DNA of 64,000 nucleotides from DASZTV01 sp035548055 (GCA_035548055.1 DASZTL010000048.1:1-64000), one strand, 5' to 3'. Positions 10,448-20,174 are shown, counted from the stretch's first letter. The notes: generated by a model not told the origin, from the sequence alone. Numbers and translations: made by a program.

Positions 10448-11197
10448 CTACCCGGCCACGCTCGCGCCAACCGCATGCCCGACCCCGAAAACGACCGCCA
10501 CGGTCGCCGATCCGAGCACGAGCTGGCGGATCGCACCGAACCAGACCGAGCGCTGGGTGAATCGGGCAACTGCCCCACCCATCACCAGGAGCATCACGGT
10601 GCCGAGCACGATCGACCAGAGCAGCGTGTGGGCTCCACACAGATAAGGCAGCAGCGGCACGAAGGCACCGAAGCCGAACGTGACGAACGACAAGCCGCCC
10701 GCGACGTACGCCGAGGGCTGCTCGTCCGGGTCGACGCCGAGCTCCTCCCGAACGTGGACCCGCCAGGCCTCGTCCGGGTCTTTGGAGACCTCCGCCGCGA
10801 CCCGCGCGGCGAGGTCGCGCGGCAGCCCGCGCCGGCGGAAGATGGCAGCGAGCTCGCGCTCTTCCGCGGCCGGGCTCTCTTCGATCTCCCGCCGCTCCTT
10901 GTCGATCTCGGACTGGATCAGCTGCGTCTGCGAGTGCACCGAGGTCCACTCGCCCACGGCCATCGAGAACGAACCGGCCAGCAGCCCCGCCAGCCCGGTG
11001 AGGATCACGTCGTGGCTCGAGGTGCTCGCGCCCGCCACACCAGCGACCAGCGCACCGTTCGAGACCAGCCCGTCGAGCGCCCCGAACACGGCCGGGCGAA
11101 GCCGCCCGGCGTTCACATCACGGTGCGTGTGGTGAATCTCCGGGTTCGCCTTCGACGCGACCGCCGGCATCGACTCCTTCGCTCGCGTCTGGCTCAC
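10448..11197 (-). CDS. VIT1/CCC1-family metal transporter
   Basis: This 249-residue integral membrane protein is of the vacuolar iron transporter family. It has the typical start HTHRDVNAG...GALDGLVSN, a second helix with GLLAGSFSMAVGEW, an acidic cytoplasmic loop (QSEIDKERREIEE...EELGVDPDE) thought to bind metal, and three C-terminal helices. It probably exports or detoxifies Fe2+/Mn2+. The ATG at 11197 lies inside the 3' end of lgt (80-bp overlap); a start at 11170 would still overlap by about 50 bp. It is the last gene of the trp-lgt run. About 150 bp separate it from gltB, and that gap must carry the gltB promoter. Confidence 0.87.
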   Translation of the reverse strand: MSQTRAKESMPAVASKANPEIHHTHRDVNAGRLRPAVFGALDGLVSNGALVAGVAGASTSSHDVILTGLAGLLAGSFSMAVGEWTSVHSQTQLIQSEIDKERREIEESPAAEERELAAIFRRRGLPRDLAARVAAEVSKDPDEAWRVHVREELGVDPDEQPSAYVAGGLSFVTFGFGAFVPLLPYLCGAHTLLWSIVLGTVMLLVMGGAVARFTQRSVWFGAIRQLVLGSATVAVVFGVGHAVGASVAG

Positions 11198-11996
11198 GGC
11201 GCCAGCGTACGGCCAGCACGAAGTACGCCGCCGCGGCGGTGAACACGATGATGCTGGTCCAGTCGTTGAGCCGCAGCCCGAGGAACTTGTGCGCGTCGTC
11301 GATCCGCAGCGCCTCGATCCACCCGCGGCCAGCCGTGTACAGCATCACGTAGAGCGCCAGCGAGCGGCCGTGAGTGAGCTGCTTTCGGCGATCGAGCCAC
11401 ACGACGACCAGGGCTACACCCAGGTCCCAGATCGACTCGTAGAGGAACGTCGGCTGGTAGTAGGCGTCGCCGAGATGACCCGCGATTCGGTGCTGCACGT
11501 CGATGTGCAGGCCCCACGGCAGCGAGGTCGGCCGGCCGTACAGCTCCTGGTTGAACCAGTTGCCCCACCGTCCGATGGCCTGCGCGACCGCGATCCCGGG
11601 CGCCACCGAGTCGGCAAACATCGCGAAGTCGACCTTGTGCCTCCGACACCCGATCCACGCGCCGAGCGCGCCGAAGAGCACCGCGCCCCAGATGCCGAGT
11701 CCGCCGTCCCAGATCTTCAGCGCGCCGACCGTCCCGGACCTTCCCGGTCCGCCCCAGTACAGCTCCGGGTTCGTGACCAGGTGGTAGATCCGGGCACCGA
11801 CCAGCCCGAACGGCACTGCCCAGACCGCGACATCGCCGACCGCGCCCTTGCGACCGCCGCGCGCGACGAGCCGGCGGTCGCCGATCGTCACCGCGGCGAT
11901 GACCCCGGCGATGATGCACAGCGCGTACGCGCGGATCGGAAGGCCGCCGATGTGCCAGACGCCCTGCGACGGGCTGGGCAGGTGAGCGGGCAGCAT
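11118..11996 (-). CDS. lgt: Prolipoprotein diacylglyceryl transferase
   Basis: This 292-residue polytopic membrane enzyme transfers diacylglycerol from phosphatidylglycerol to the lipobox Cys of prolipoproteins. The start MLPAHLPSPSQGVWHIGGLPIRAY is typical of actinobacteria, and the signature GRWGNWFNQELYGRPT is present. Later helices contain HPTFLYESIWDLG-like sequence (YQPTFLYESIWDL) and GRGWIEALRID. The ATG is joined to the trpA stop as TGATG, so translation is coupled. The C-terminal ~28 residues are hydrophilic and coding-overlap the VIT gene. Together with lspA at 37956 it supplies the first two steps of lipoprotein maturation. Confidence 0.95.
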   Translation of the reverse strand: MLPAHLPSPSQGVWHIGGLPIRAYALCIIAGVIAAVTIGDRRLVARGGRKGAVGDVAVWAVPFGLVGARIYHLVTNPELYWGGPGRSGTVGALKIWDGGLGIWGAVLFGALGAWIGCRRHKVDFAMFADSVAPGIAVAQAIGRWGNWFNQELYGRPTSLPWGLHIDVQHRIAGHLGDAYYQPTFLYESIWDLGVALVVVWLDRRKQLTHGRSLALYVMLYTAGRGWIEALRIDDAHKFLGLRLNDWTSIIVFTAAAAYFVLAVRWRREPDASEGVDAGGRVEGEPGDSPHAP

Positions 11997-12844
11997 CAGC
12001 GACCGGCGCGGACACCGGCGGCGAGCTCCACCGCGAGGGCGCCGACCGCAGCGGCACCGGACTTCGCGTCCGGAGCGTCCAGCAAGCAGCGAACCAGTGC
12101 CGACCCGACGATGACCCCATCGGCGTACGACGCGACCTCCGCGGCCTGCTCGCGGTTGGACACACCGAGCCCGACACCCACCGGGATCTGCGTCGCGGCG
12201 CGCACCCGCTTCACCAGGTCGGGCGCCGCTGACGAGGTCTGGTCGCGGGCCCCGGTGACCCCCATGGTCGAGGCGGCGTAGACCCAGCCGCGGCACGCCG
12301 CAACGGTGCTGGCGATGCGGGCCGGCGTCGACGACGGCGCAACCAGGAACACCCGATCGAGGTCGTGCGCATCCGCGATGTCGAGCCAGTCCCCCGCCTC
12401 GTCGGGAATCAGGTCGGGCGTGATCAGCCCGCTCGCTCCGGCCGATGCCAGTTCCGTGGCGAACCGCTCGATGCCGTAGGCGAGCACCGGGTTCCAGTAC
12501 GTCATGACGACGACCGGCACGCCCATCGAGGCGACGACCTCAGCCGTGCGCAGGACGTCGGCGATCCGCGTCCCGCCGCGGAGCGCCCGCTCAGTCGCCG
12601 CCTGGATCGTGACGCCGTCGATCACCGGGTCGCTGTACGGCAAGCCGAGCTCGACCAGGTCCACCCCACCGTCGACGAGGGCACGAAGCGCTTCGATCGC
12701 ACCGTCGTACGACGGGAAGCCGGCCGGCAGGTAGCCGACGAACGCAGCCCGGCCCTCGGCGTTCGCCTTGACGAACGCCTCGCCCGACGAACGTCCACCG
12801 CCGCGCCCTCCACCATGAAGCGGAGCGGCTTCGCCGCCAACCAT
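11996..12844 (-). CDS. trpA: Tryptophan synthase alpha chain
   Basis: This 282-residue TIM barrel cleaves indole-3-glycerol phosphate to indole and glyceraldehyde-3-phosphate. Catalytic Glu and Asp are visible in VELGLPYSDPVIDG (about Glu65 and Asp76). Phosphate-binding glycines occur in GVGLGVSNREQ and DGVIVGSAL. The ATG at 12844 is preferred because it forms a TGATG junction with the trpB stop; an in-frame start at 12862 lies inside trpB. The N terminus is Gly-rich and longer than in enterobacteria. Confidence 0.96.
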   Translation of the reverse strand: MVGGEAAPLHGGGRGGGRSSGEAFVKANAEGRAAFVGYLPAGFPSYDGAIEALRALVDGGVDLVELGLPYSDPVIDGVTIQAATERALRGGTRIADVLRTAEVVASMGVPVVVMTYWNPVLAYGIERFATELASAGASGLITPDLIPDEAGDWLDIADAHDLDRVFLVAPSSTPARIASTVAACRGWVYAASTMGVTGARDQTSSAAPDLVKRVRAATQIPVGVGLGVSNREQAAEVASYADGVIVGSALVRCLLDAPDAKSGAAAVGALAVELAAGVRAGR

Positions 12845-14034
12845 CAGACGAGGCCGAACCACTCGGCCGCGGTCGACATGTCCTTGTCACCTCGGCCGGA
12901 CAGGTTCACCAGCAGCACGGCGTCGGAGCCGAGCCGCCGCGCGACGGAGTGGGCGCCCGCCAGCGCGTGCGCGCTCTCGATCGCCGGGATGATGCCTTCG
13001 GTCCGGCACAACAGCCGGAAGGCCTCCATCGCGTCGTCGTCGTCGACCGGCTCGTAGGTCGCCCGGCCGGTGTCCTTGAGCCACGCGTGCTCGGGGCCGA
13101 CGCCTGGGTAGTCGAGGCCGGCCGAGATCGAGTGTGACTCGCGGGTCTGGCCCTCTTCGTCCTGCAGGACATATGACCGTGCGCCGTGCAGCACGCCCGG
13201 CGATCCGCCGGTGAGCGTCGCCGCGTGCCTGCCGGTCTCGATGCCTTCGCCGCCGGCTTCGAAGCCGAACAGCTTCACCGACTCGTCGGGAACGAACGCG
13301 TGGAAGATGCCCATCGCGTTGGATCCCCCACCGACGCAGGCGAGGACCGCGTCAGGCAGCCGGCCGATCTTCTCCAGGCACTGGGCCCGCGCCTCGGTGC
13401 CGATCACCGCGGCGAAGTCGCGCACCATCACCGGGAACGGCGCCGGCCCGGCGACCGTGCCGATGACGTAGTGCGTCGAGTCGACGTTCGTGACCCAGTC
13501 ACGGAACGCCTCGTTCAGCGCGTCCTTCAAGGTGCGCGACCCGCTCTTGACCGGCACGACCTCGGCACCGAGCAGCTTCATCCGCGCGACGTTGAGCGCC
13601 TGCCGCTCGGTGTCGACCTCGCCCATGTAGACGGTGCACTCGAGCCCGAACAGCGCCGCTGCGGTGGCCGTCGCGACACCGTGCTGACCAGCGCCGGTCT
13701 CCGCGATGACCCGCGGCTTGCCCATCCGCTTGGTGAGCAGCGCCTGCCCCAGCACGTTGTTGATCTTGTGCGCGCCGGTGTGGTTGAGGTCCTCACGCTT
13801 CAACAGGACCCGGGCGCCCACCGCCTCGGAGAACCGCTTGGCGTCGTAGAGCATCGAGGGCCGGTTCGCGTAGTTGCGCAGCAGGTCGTCGAACTCGGCC
13901 TGGAACGCCGGATCCGACCGGGCTTCCGCGTACATCACTGCCAGCTCGTCGAGCGCAGCAATCAGCGCCTCGGGAACGTAGCGGCCGCCGTACGGGCCGA
14001 AGCGCTCCGAGATCTCCTCGAGGGTGGTGGGCAT
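12844..14034 (-). CDS. trpB: Tryptophan synthase beta chain
   Basis: This 396-residue PLP enzyme condenses indole with serine. The PLP lysine lies in HTGAHKINN (Lys90). The phosphate-binding loop GGGSNAMG and the conserved SAGLDYPGVGPEHAWLK are present. It begins MPTTLEEISERFGPYGGRYVPE, typical of the bacterial TrpB1 type that pairs with TrpA. It is coupled to trpC upstream and trpA downstream by TGATG junctions. Val codons are predominantly GTC, in contrast to gltD. Confidence 0.97.
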   Translation of the reverse strand: MPTTLEEISERFGPYGGRYVPEALIAALDELAVMYAEARSDPAFQAEFDDLLRNYANRPSMLYDAKRFSEAVGARVLLKREDLNHTGAHKINNVLGQALLTKRMGKPRVIAETGAGQHGVATATAAALFGLECTVYMGEVDTERQALNVARMKLLGAEVVPVKSGSRTLKDALNEAFRDWVTNVDSTHYVIGTVAGPAPFPVMVRDFAAVIGTEARAQCLEKIGRLPDAVLACVGGGSNAMGIFHAFVPDESVKLFGFEAGGEGIETGRHAATLTGGSPGVLHGARSYVLQDEEGQTRESHSISAGLDYPGVGPEHAWLKDTGRATYEPVDDDDAMEAFRLLCRTEGIIPAIESAHALAGAHSVARRLGSDAVLLVNLSGRGDKDMSTAAEWFGLV

Positions 14035-14873
14035 CAGGCCGGATGGCGGCAGGACGGATGAACCCCCGCTGCAACGAGATCAGCCACCGCCTGGCGTGGC
14101 ACGTCGGCCTTCACCAGCCCCTCGCCGACGAGCACCGCGTCGGCCCCGGCGGCAGCGGCGGCCAGCAGGTCGTGCGGACCGCGGATGCCGCTTTCGGCGA
14201 CCCGCACGATCGACGACGGAATGGTCGGCGCCACCTGACCGAAGGTGTCGCGATCGACCTCGAGGGTGCGCAGGTTGCGGTTGTTCACTCCGATGACCCG
14301 CGCGCCCGCGTCGATCGCCCGCAGCGCCTCGGTCTCGTCGTGCACCTCGACCAGGGCGGTCATGCCGAGGCTCTCGATCCGCTCGCGCAGGCTGACCAGC
14401 ACCTGCTGCTCGAGCGCGGCGACGATCAACAGGACGACGTCGGCCCCGTGCGCCCGCGCTTCCCACACCTGGTACGGCGTGACGATGAAGTCCTTGCGCA
14501 GCACCGGGATCTCGACGGCAGCACGGACCGCATCGAGGTCGGCGAGCGAGCCGTTGAAGCGGCGCCGCTCGGTGAGGACCGAGATCACCGACGCGCCACC
14601 GGCGGCGTACTCCGTTGCAAGGGCGGCCGGGTCGCCGATCGTCGCCAGATCGCCGGCACTCGGGCTCGAGCGCTTCACCTCGGCGATAACCGCAACACCC
14701 TCGCCGGACAGCGCCGCAACCGCGTCTCGCGGAGCCGCCGCCTTGGCGGCGAGCTCCTTCACCGCATCGAGCGGAAGCGCAGCTTCGCGCTCGGCAAGGT
14801 CCTCGCGGACCCCGAGGACGATGTCGTCAAGGACCGACATTCGGTCAGCGTAAATGGCCAGGTTCGCGTTCAT
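14034..14873 (-). CDS. trpC: Indole-3-glycerol phosphate synthase
   Basis: This is a 279-residue (beta/alpha)8 enzyme. Motifs are VIAEVKRSSPSAGDL, VLRKDFIVTPYQVWEARAHGAD, NNRNLRTLEVD and AESGIRGPHD. It is monofunctional; no TrpF domain is fused. The ATG at 14873 is chosen because a strong GGGGAGGA lies upstream and because it makes an ATGA overlap with the preceding gene. The family more often starts at the next Met (14840, MSVLDDIVLG), so an N-terminal extension of 11 residues is possible. Confidence 0.94.
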   Translation of the reverse strand: MNANLAIYADRMSVLDDIVLGVREDLAEREAALPLDAVKELAAKAAAPRDAVAALSGEGVAVIAEVKRSSPSAGDLATIGDPAALATEYAAGGASVISVLTERRRFNGSLADLDAVRAAVEIPVLRKDFIVTPYQVWEARAHGADVVLLIVAALEQQVLVSLRERIESLGMTALVEVHDETEALRAIDAGARVIGVNNRNLRTLEVDRDTFGQVAPTIPSSIVRVAESGIRGPHDLLAAAAAGADAVLVGEGLVKADVPRQAVADLVAAGVHPSCRHPA

Positions 14874-15427
14874 TCGGTCGGGTCCTCCCCGCGATCCAGC
14901 GCGTCCCAGGTTCCCACCGCGGAGTCAGCGCCCGCCGTCACCGGTGCCGTCGACTGCGGCGCCTCGTACTTCTGACCCATCGCCGCCCAGGTCCCGCTTC
15001 CGAACGTGACAGCCAGCCCGGCCAGGGCGGCGTCGACGGCGCCGACCGCCGCGACGACCCACCAGCCGTTCGCGGTGCCGTGCGCCGGCACCCCGAGGCC
15101 GCCGATCTCGTGCGAGGTGAGCGCTGACGACACGGCCGCCCGGCCCGCGAGCGCCACGGCAACCGCCGCTCCCCCGACGACAGTGATCAGCACCCCGATC
15201 GCGCGCCGCATCCGACCGCGAGCTGCGATCACGGCCGCCGCCATCGCGAGCAAGGCGATCGCGAGCGCCGGCAGTGACGGTTCGATCGCGTGGCCGGTCA
15301 CCGAGACCGGTGAAGCCGGCGCTCCCGGCAGGTTCACCGTGGTGGACGACCACACCCGGCCGCTCGCGACGAGCACCAGGACGCCGCCGACCACCAGGCC
15401 GACGAGCGATCCCAGCAGGCCGCGCAT
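14870..15427 (-). CDS. Tryptophan-operon-associated membrane protein (TIGR02234 type)
   Basis: This 185-residue protein has four hydrophobic segments: near the N terminus (LLGSLVGLVVGGVLVLVASG), around residues 50-70 and 75-100, and near 125-150. It matches the actinobacterial family found only within trp operons, between trpE and trpC. No biochemical function is known. Spacing is 2 bp after trpE and an ATGA overlap into trpC. The polar C terminus (about 30 residues) is probably cytoplasmic. Confidence 0.85.
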   Translation of the reverse strand: MRGLLGSLVGLVVGGVLVLVASGRVWSSTTVNLPGAPASPVSVTGHAIEPSLPALAIALLAMAAAVIAARGRMRRAIGVLITVVGGAAVAVALAGRAAVSSALTSHEIGGLGVPAHGTANGWWVVAAVGAVDAALAGLAVTFGSGTWAAMGQKYEAPQSTAPVTAGADSAVGTWDALDRGEDPTE

Positions 15428-15429
15428 CG

Positions 15430-16953
15430 CTAGCCCCCGGCTGGGCGTAACGCCTCCGCCGAGGCGAGGGCGGCGAGCACGGCGGCTGCCTTGTTGCGGG
15501 ATTCGAGGTCTTCGAGGCTGGGGTCGGAGTCGGCAACGATGCCGGCGCCGGCCTGCACGTAGGCGTGCCCGTCCCGCATCACCACGGTGCGGATCGCGAC
15601 CGCCGTGTCGAGATCACCCGCGACGTCGACGTAGCCGACCACCCCGCCGTACATCCCGCGCCGGGTCGGCTCGAGCTTCTCGATGATCTCCATAGCGCGC
15701 ACCTTCGGTGCGCCGGACAACGTCCCGGCCGGGAAGCAGGCGCACAGCACGTCGAGCGACGTCACGCCCTCTGCGACCTCGCACACGACCGTCGACACGA
15801 GATGCATCACGTGCGAGAAGCGCTCCACCGTCATGAGGTCCACGACCTCGACGGAGCCCGCCGTCGCGACCCGACCGAGGTCGTTGCGCCCCAGGTCCAC
15901 GAGCATCACGTGCTCGGCTCGCTCCTTGGGATCCGACACGAGCTCCGCGGCGAGAGCCGCGTCCTCCTCCGGCGTCGCGCCGCGCGGCCGCGTGCCGGCG
16001 ATCGGATGCATGAGCGCCCGGTTGCCCTCGACCTTGACCAGTGCCTCCGGCGACGAGCCGACGATGTCGAGATCCCCGAACCGCAACAGGTACATGTACG
16101 GCGACGGGTTCGACGTGCGGAGCGCGCGGTAGACGTCGAGCGGATCGGCCGTCGTCTGCGTCTCGAACCGCTGCGACACGACGATCTGGAAGCAGTCGCC
16201 GGCGCGGATGTGCTCCTTCGCCGCCTCGACCTCCGCCATGTACTCCTCGCGGGTCGATCGCTCCTGGTAGGGCGGCACCGTTCCACGGGCAAGCGTTGCC
16301 ACCGACGACTCGGTCGGCTTGGCGAGGTCAGCGACCATCGAGTCCAGCCGGGCGACCGCATCGTCGTACGCCGCGCCCGGATCGGTGTCCGCGCCCGGCG
16401 TCAGCCCGTGGATCACGTTGGCCACGAGCAGGATCGAGCCGTCGCGATGGTCGAGCACGGCAACGTCGGTCGCGAGCAGGAAGTGCAGCTCCGGCATCGC
16501 GATGTCGTCGTCGGCGATGACCGGGAGCCGCTCCATCCGGCGCACCGAGTCATAACCGAGGTAGCCGACCAGACCGCAGGTCAGTGGCGGCAGGTCCGGG
16601 TTGCGCGGGGTGTGCAGCCGCGCCGCCGCATCATGCAACGCGGCCAGCGGGTCCTCCGGGTGGTCGTCCGGGCCGATGCCGGTCCAGACCGCCTTGCCAC
16701 CCTGCTCGGACAACGTCGCCGCCGACCGGACCCCGATGAAGGAGTACCGAGCCCACACTCCGCCGTGCTCGGCTGACTCCAGCAGGAAGGTGCCGGGCCG
16801 TCCGCCGGCCAGCTTTCGGTAGGCGCTGATCGGGGTTTCCGCGTCGGCAAGGACCCGTCGTACGACGGGCACGACGCGCTCACGGCCGAACGCTTCGAGA
16901 AAGCCGTCGCGATCCGGACGGTCGATGCCGTCGGGCGCCGGTGCCGGGCTCAT
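15430..16953 (-). CDS. trpE: Anthranilate synthase component I
   Basis: This 507-residue enzyme converts chorismate to anthranilate with ammonia or the glutaminase TrpG, which is not in this window. The chorismate-binding domain shows GDCFQIVVSQRF, HPIAGTRPRGATPEEDAALA, DLGRNDLGRV and CACFPAGTLSGAPKVRAMEII. The N-terminal region contains LLESAEHGGVWARYSFIG, the feedback site for tryptophan. It overlaps hisI by an ATGA. trpD, trpG and trpF are not present nearby. Confidence 0.96.
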   Translation of the reverse strand: MSPAPAPDGIDRPDRDGFLEAFGRERVVPVVRRVLADAETPISAYRKLAGGRPGTFLLESAEHGGVWARYSFIGVRSAATLSEQGGKAVWTGIGPDDHPEDPLAALHDAAARLHTPRNPDLPPLTCGLVGYLGYDSVRRMERLPVIADDDIAMPELHFLLATDVAVLDHRDGSILLVANVIHGLTPGADTDPGAAYDDAVARLDSMVADLAKPTESSVATLARGTVPPYQERSTREEYMAEVEAAKEHIRAGDCFQIVVSQRFETQTTADPLDVYRALRTSNPSPYMYLLRFGDLDIVGSSPEALVKVEGNRALMHPIAGTRPRGATPEEDAALAAELVSDPKERAEHVMLVDLGRNDLGRVATAGSVEVVDLMTVERFSHVMHLVSTVVCEVAEGVTSLDVLCACFPAGTLSGAPKVRAMEIIEKLEPTRRGMYGGVVGYVDVAGDLDTAVAIRTVVMRDGHAYVQAGAGIVADSDPSLEDLESRNKAAAVLAALASAEALRPAGG

Positions 16954-17339
16954 GAGGGAGGAGCGCCGACGACGGCGTCGAGCACGTCGGCGTCGAAGCA
17001 GCGGCGGTCGCCGGTGTGGCAGGCGGCACCGACCTGGTCGACGGACACCAGCACGGTGTCGCCGTCACAGTCGAGTGCCACCGACTTGATCCACTGCTGG
17101 TGGCCGGACGTGTCGCCCTTGACCCAGTACTCCTGCCGGCTGCGGCTCCAGTAGGTGCAGCGTCCGGTGGTCAGGGTGCGATGCAGCGCCTCGTCGTCCA
17201 TCCAGCCCACCATCAGCACCTCGCCGGTGTCCCACTGCTGGGCCACCGCAGCGATCAGCCCGTGGTCGTCACGCTTGAGGCGCGCGGCGATCTCGGGATC
17301 GAGCGAGGACGGACGGGCGGGACCGGACATGCCATCCAT
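16950..17339 (-). CDS. hisI: Phosphoribosyl-AMP cyclohydrolase
   Basis: This 129-residue enzyme carries out the third step of histidine synthesis, a Zn-dependent hydrolysis of PR-AMP. Motifs are VLMVGWMDDEAL, TYWSRSRQEYWVKGDTSGH, the Asp-rich metal loop DCDGDTVLV, and GAACHTGDRRCF. It is a stand-alone HisI without the HisE pyrophosphohydrolase. It is separated from the other his genes by the divergent mgtA and the desaturase gene, and heads the trp operon. The ATG at 17339 or 17330 could be used; neither has a clear SD. Confidence 0.95.
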   Translation of the reverse strand: MDGMSGPARPSSLDPEIAARLKRDDHGLIAAVAQQWDTGEVLMVGWMDDEALHRTLTTGRCTYWSRSRQEYWVKGDTSGHQQWIKSVALDCDGDTVLVSVDQVGAACHTGDRRCFDADVLDAVVGAPPS

Positions 17340-17479
17340 TGTGCCGGGTCACTGCACGTGCTTTTTCGCGGTCCGGAGCGCGCGGACGTTGGCGCGCCGC
17401 GATCGGGACGAGATCATTCCTCACACGGCCCGCGTTGAGCCGGCTCGCAGCAGGATTCCGGCTTGCGTGAGGGGACTGG

Positions 17480-20110
17480 ATGACCGTGCCACCGCGATCG
17501 CAGATCGGGCCCATCCCGGTCGCGGACGCCGCGGCGATGCCCGTCGCCGACGTCATTCGTCGGCTTGACTCCGCTGACACCGGCCTCGGCAGCGAAGAAG
17601 CCGCCCGCCGCCTGGCCACCGTGGGACACAACGCGCTGCGGACCCATCGGGCCAACCCGTGGACCGTGCTGTTTCGCCAGGTGCGCTCGCCCTTGCTGCT
17701 GCTGCTGACGGCGACGGCGATCGCGTCCTTCTTCGTCGGCGAGCGGACCGACGCCGTCATCATCGGCACGATCCTGCTGGTCTCGGTCGGCCTGGGCTTC
17801 CTCAACGAGTACCGGGCCGAGCAGGCCGCACAGGCCTTGCACGACCAGATCAGCCACCGATGCGTCGTGCGGCGCGACAACCATGCCGTAACGATCGACG
17901 TCGTCGACCTGGTGCCCGGCGATGTCGTCGAGCTGCGGATGGGCGAAGTCGTGCCGGCCGACATCAGGCTGACCGGCGCGATCGATCTGGAATGCGTCGA
18001 GTCGGTGCTGACCGGGGAGTCGATGCCCACTGCTAAGTCGATCGGCCAGCTGCCGGCCGGGACGCCGCTGGCCGAGCTGACCGGCTGCGCGCTCATGGGC
18101 ACGGTGGTGTCGCAGGGCTCCGGCAGCGGCATCGTCGTCGCCACCGGTCCCAGCGCGGCCTTCGGCCGGATCGCGGTCGAGCTGGGCACCCGTCATCCGG
18201 ACACCCAGTTCCAGGTCGGTCTGCGCGACTTCTCCCTTCTGCTGGTCAAGGTCGCGGGAGTGCTGACCGCCGGGATCTTCGTCATCAACGTCGTCCTGCG
18301 CCGTCCGATCATCGACGCGCTGCTGTTCTCGCTCGCCATCGCCGTCGGCATCTCCCCGCAGCTGCTTCCCGCCGTGGTCTCGACCAGCCTCGCCGCCGGC
18401 TCGCGACAGCTGGCACGCCGCAAGGTCCTGGTGAAGCGCCTCGTGTGCATCGAGGACCTCGGCGACATCGCCGTGCTCTTCACGGACAAGACCGGCACGC
18501 TCACCGACGGCCGGATTGCCTTCAGCCACGCCCTCGATGCCACCGGGCGCGAGTCGAACGACCTCGTGCTGCTCGGCCTGCTGTGCAACGAGGCCACCGT
18601 CGAAGCCGGCAAGGCCGTGGGGGGCAACCCACTGGACATCGCGCTGTTCGACGCGCCCGCCGCCGTACCGTTCGCCGCCGAGCTGGACAGATACAGCCGG
18701 GCCGGGATCCTGCCGTTCGATCACGAACGCCGCCGCGTTTCAGTGCTGGTGGACACCCCTGAGCGGGGGCGCCGGCTGATCGTCAAGGGCGCGCCGGAGA
18801 GCCTCCTACCGCTGTGCCCGCGCGTTCCGGATGCGGCCAAGGCCGCGATCGACCGCGCGTTCGCCGACGGCAACCGGGTGGTCGCCATCGCCAGCCGCGA
18901 CGCCGCCGGCGAATCGACCGTCACCGCCGACACCGAGCGCGAGATGAGCCTCGACGGACTGCTCGTCTTCCTCGATCCGCCGAAGCCGGGGGCGAAGGCG
19001 GCGCTACAGCGGCTGGCGGCCCTCGGGATCACCGTGAAGGTCGTGACGGGCGACAACCCAACGGTCGCCGAGCATGTCTGCCGGGAGCTGGCACTCGAAA
19101 GTGCGGGTGCGGTCACCGGGGCCGACATCGACGCGGCCGACGACGATCAGCTCCGGCAGCTGCTCGACAACACGACGGTCTTCGCGCGAGTCAGCCCGGA
19201 GCACAAGGCGCGCATCGTTCGCACCGAGCGGCGTAGCGGCCGCGGCGTCGCCTTTCTCGGTGATGGCGTCAACGACGCGCTTGCGCTTCATGAAGCCGAC
19301 GTCGGCATCTCCGTTGACACCGCTACCGACGTCGCCAAGGACGCCGCCGACGTCATCCTGCTCGAGAAGGACCTCGACGTCCTCGCCGACGGCGTCGTCG
19401 GTGGCCGCCGCATCTTCGCCAACACCATCAAGTACGTGTTCATGGGTACGTCGAGCAACTTCGGCAACATGTTCAGCGCCGCCGGCGCCTCGGCGTTCCT
19501 GTCGTTCCTGCCGATGCTGCCGTCCCAGATCCTGCTGAACAACCTGCTCTACGACACGAGCCAGCTGGCCATCCCCACCGACCGCGTCGACGAGGAGCAG
19601 CTCGCGCGCCCATCGCACTGGGACGCCGCCGCCATCCGCCGGTTCATGCTGATGTTCGGACCGGTCAGCTCCGTCTTCGACTTCGTCACCTTCGCGGTCA
19701 TGCTGTGGGTCTTTCATGCGCACGCACACCTGTTCCGGACCGGCTGGTTCGTCGAGTCGCTCGCCACCCAGACGCTGGTGATCTTCGCGATCCGCACCCG
19801 GCGCATCCCGTTCCTGCGCAGTCGTGCCAGCCAGCCCCTCACAGCTTCTGCGCTCGGCGTGGTGCTGATCGGACTCGTTGTGCCGTTCACCCCGATGGCG
19901 GGCCCGCTCGGCTTTCGCACGTTGCCGGTCGGCTTCTTCCTCGCGCTGGCGCTGATGGTCGGCGCCTACCTGTTGCTCGTCGAGGCTGTGAAGCGCCGGT
20001 ACTACCGCACCGCGCCACCTCCGCCACCACCGCACGTGCGCCGACCACCGCGATCGCGTGCCACCCGGGTTCACCGCAGAGCGGCGAAGTTCAGCACCTC
20101 CGACACCTGA
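17480..20110 (+). CDS. P-type ATPase, magnesium-translocating (MgtA-like, P3B)
   Basis: This is an 876-residue P-type ATPase. The actuator domain carries VLTGES, the phosphorylation site is DKTGTLTDG, the nucleotide domain has KGAPESLLPLC, and the hinge reads VTGDNPTVAEHVC then FLGDGVNDALAL. The helix 4 motif SPQLLPAVVSTSLA and the C-terminal helices (NMFSAAGASAFLSFLPMLPSQ region) resemble MgtA-type Mg2+ importers rather than Ca or heavy-metal pumps. A Pro-rich, basic C-terminal tail of about 40 residues follows the last helix. SD GAGGGGA precedes the ATG. The 140-bp gap to divergent hisI shows no obvious M-box. The 64 bp after the stop contain two short perfect palindromes (GAGTAGTTCTACTC and GCCGCCGCGGCGGC). 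Confidence 0.9.
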   Translation: MTVPPRSQIGPIPVADAAAMPVADVIRRLDSADTGLGSEEAARRLATVGHNALRTHRANPWTVLFRQVRSPLLLLLTATAIASFFVGERTDAVIIGTILLVSVGLGFLNEYRAEQAAQALHDQISHRCVVRRDNHAVTIDVVDLVPGDVVELRMGEVVPADIRLTGAIDLECVESVLTGESMPTAKSIGQLPAGTPLAELTGCALMGTVVSQGSGSGIVVATGPSAAFGRIAVELGTRHPDTQFQVGLRDFSLLLVKVAGVLTAGIFVINVVLRRPIIDALLFSLAIAVGISPQLLPAVVSTSLAAGSRQLARRKVLVKRLVCIEDLGDIAVLFTDKTGTLTDGRIAFSHALDATGRESNDLVLLGLLCNEATVEAGKAVGGNPLDIALFDAPAAVPFAAELDRYSRAGILPFDHERRRVSVLVDTPERGRRLIVKGAPESLLPLCPRVPDAAKAAIDRAFADGNRVVAIASRDAAGESTVTADTEREMSLDGLLVFLDPPKPGAKAALQRLAALGITVKVVTGDNPTVAEHVCRELALESAGAVTGADIDAADDDQLRQLLDNTTVFARVSPEHKARIVRTERRSGRGVAFLGDGVNDALALHEADVGISVDTATDVAKDAADVILLEKDLDVLADGVVGGRRIFANTIKYVFMGTSSNFGNMFSAAGASAFLSFLPMLPSQILLNNLLYDTSQLAIPTDRVDEEQLARPSHWDAAAIRRFMLMFGPVSSVFDFVTFAVMLWVFHAHAHLFRTGWFVESLATQTLVIFAIRTRRIPFLRSRASQPLTASALGVVLIGLVVPFTPMAGPLGFRTLPVGFFLALALMVGAYLLLVEAVKRRYYRTAPPPPPPHVRRPPRSRATRVHRRAAKFSTSDT

Positions 20111-20174
20111 GGCAGCTGCGTTTCGAGTAGTTCTACTCAGGCCGCCGCGGCGGCGGTCCCGAATAGTCGGACCC

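Noticed and set aside
17340..17479. Possible Mg2+-sensing riboswitch before the P-type ATPase
   Set aside because: No conserved M-box core or clear stem series could be recognised in the 140 bp.
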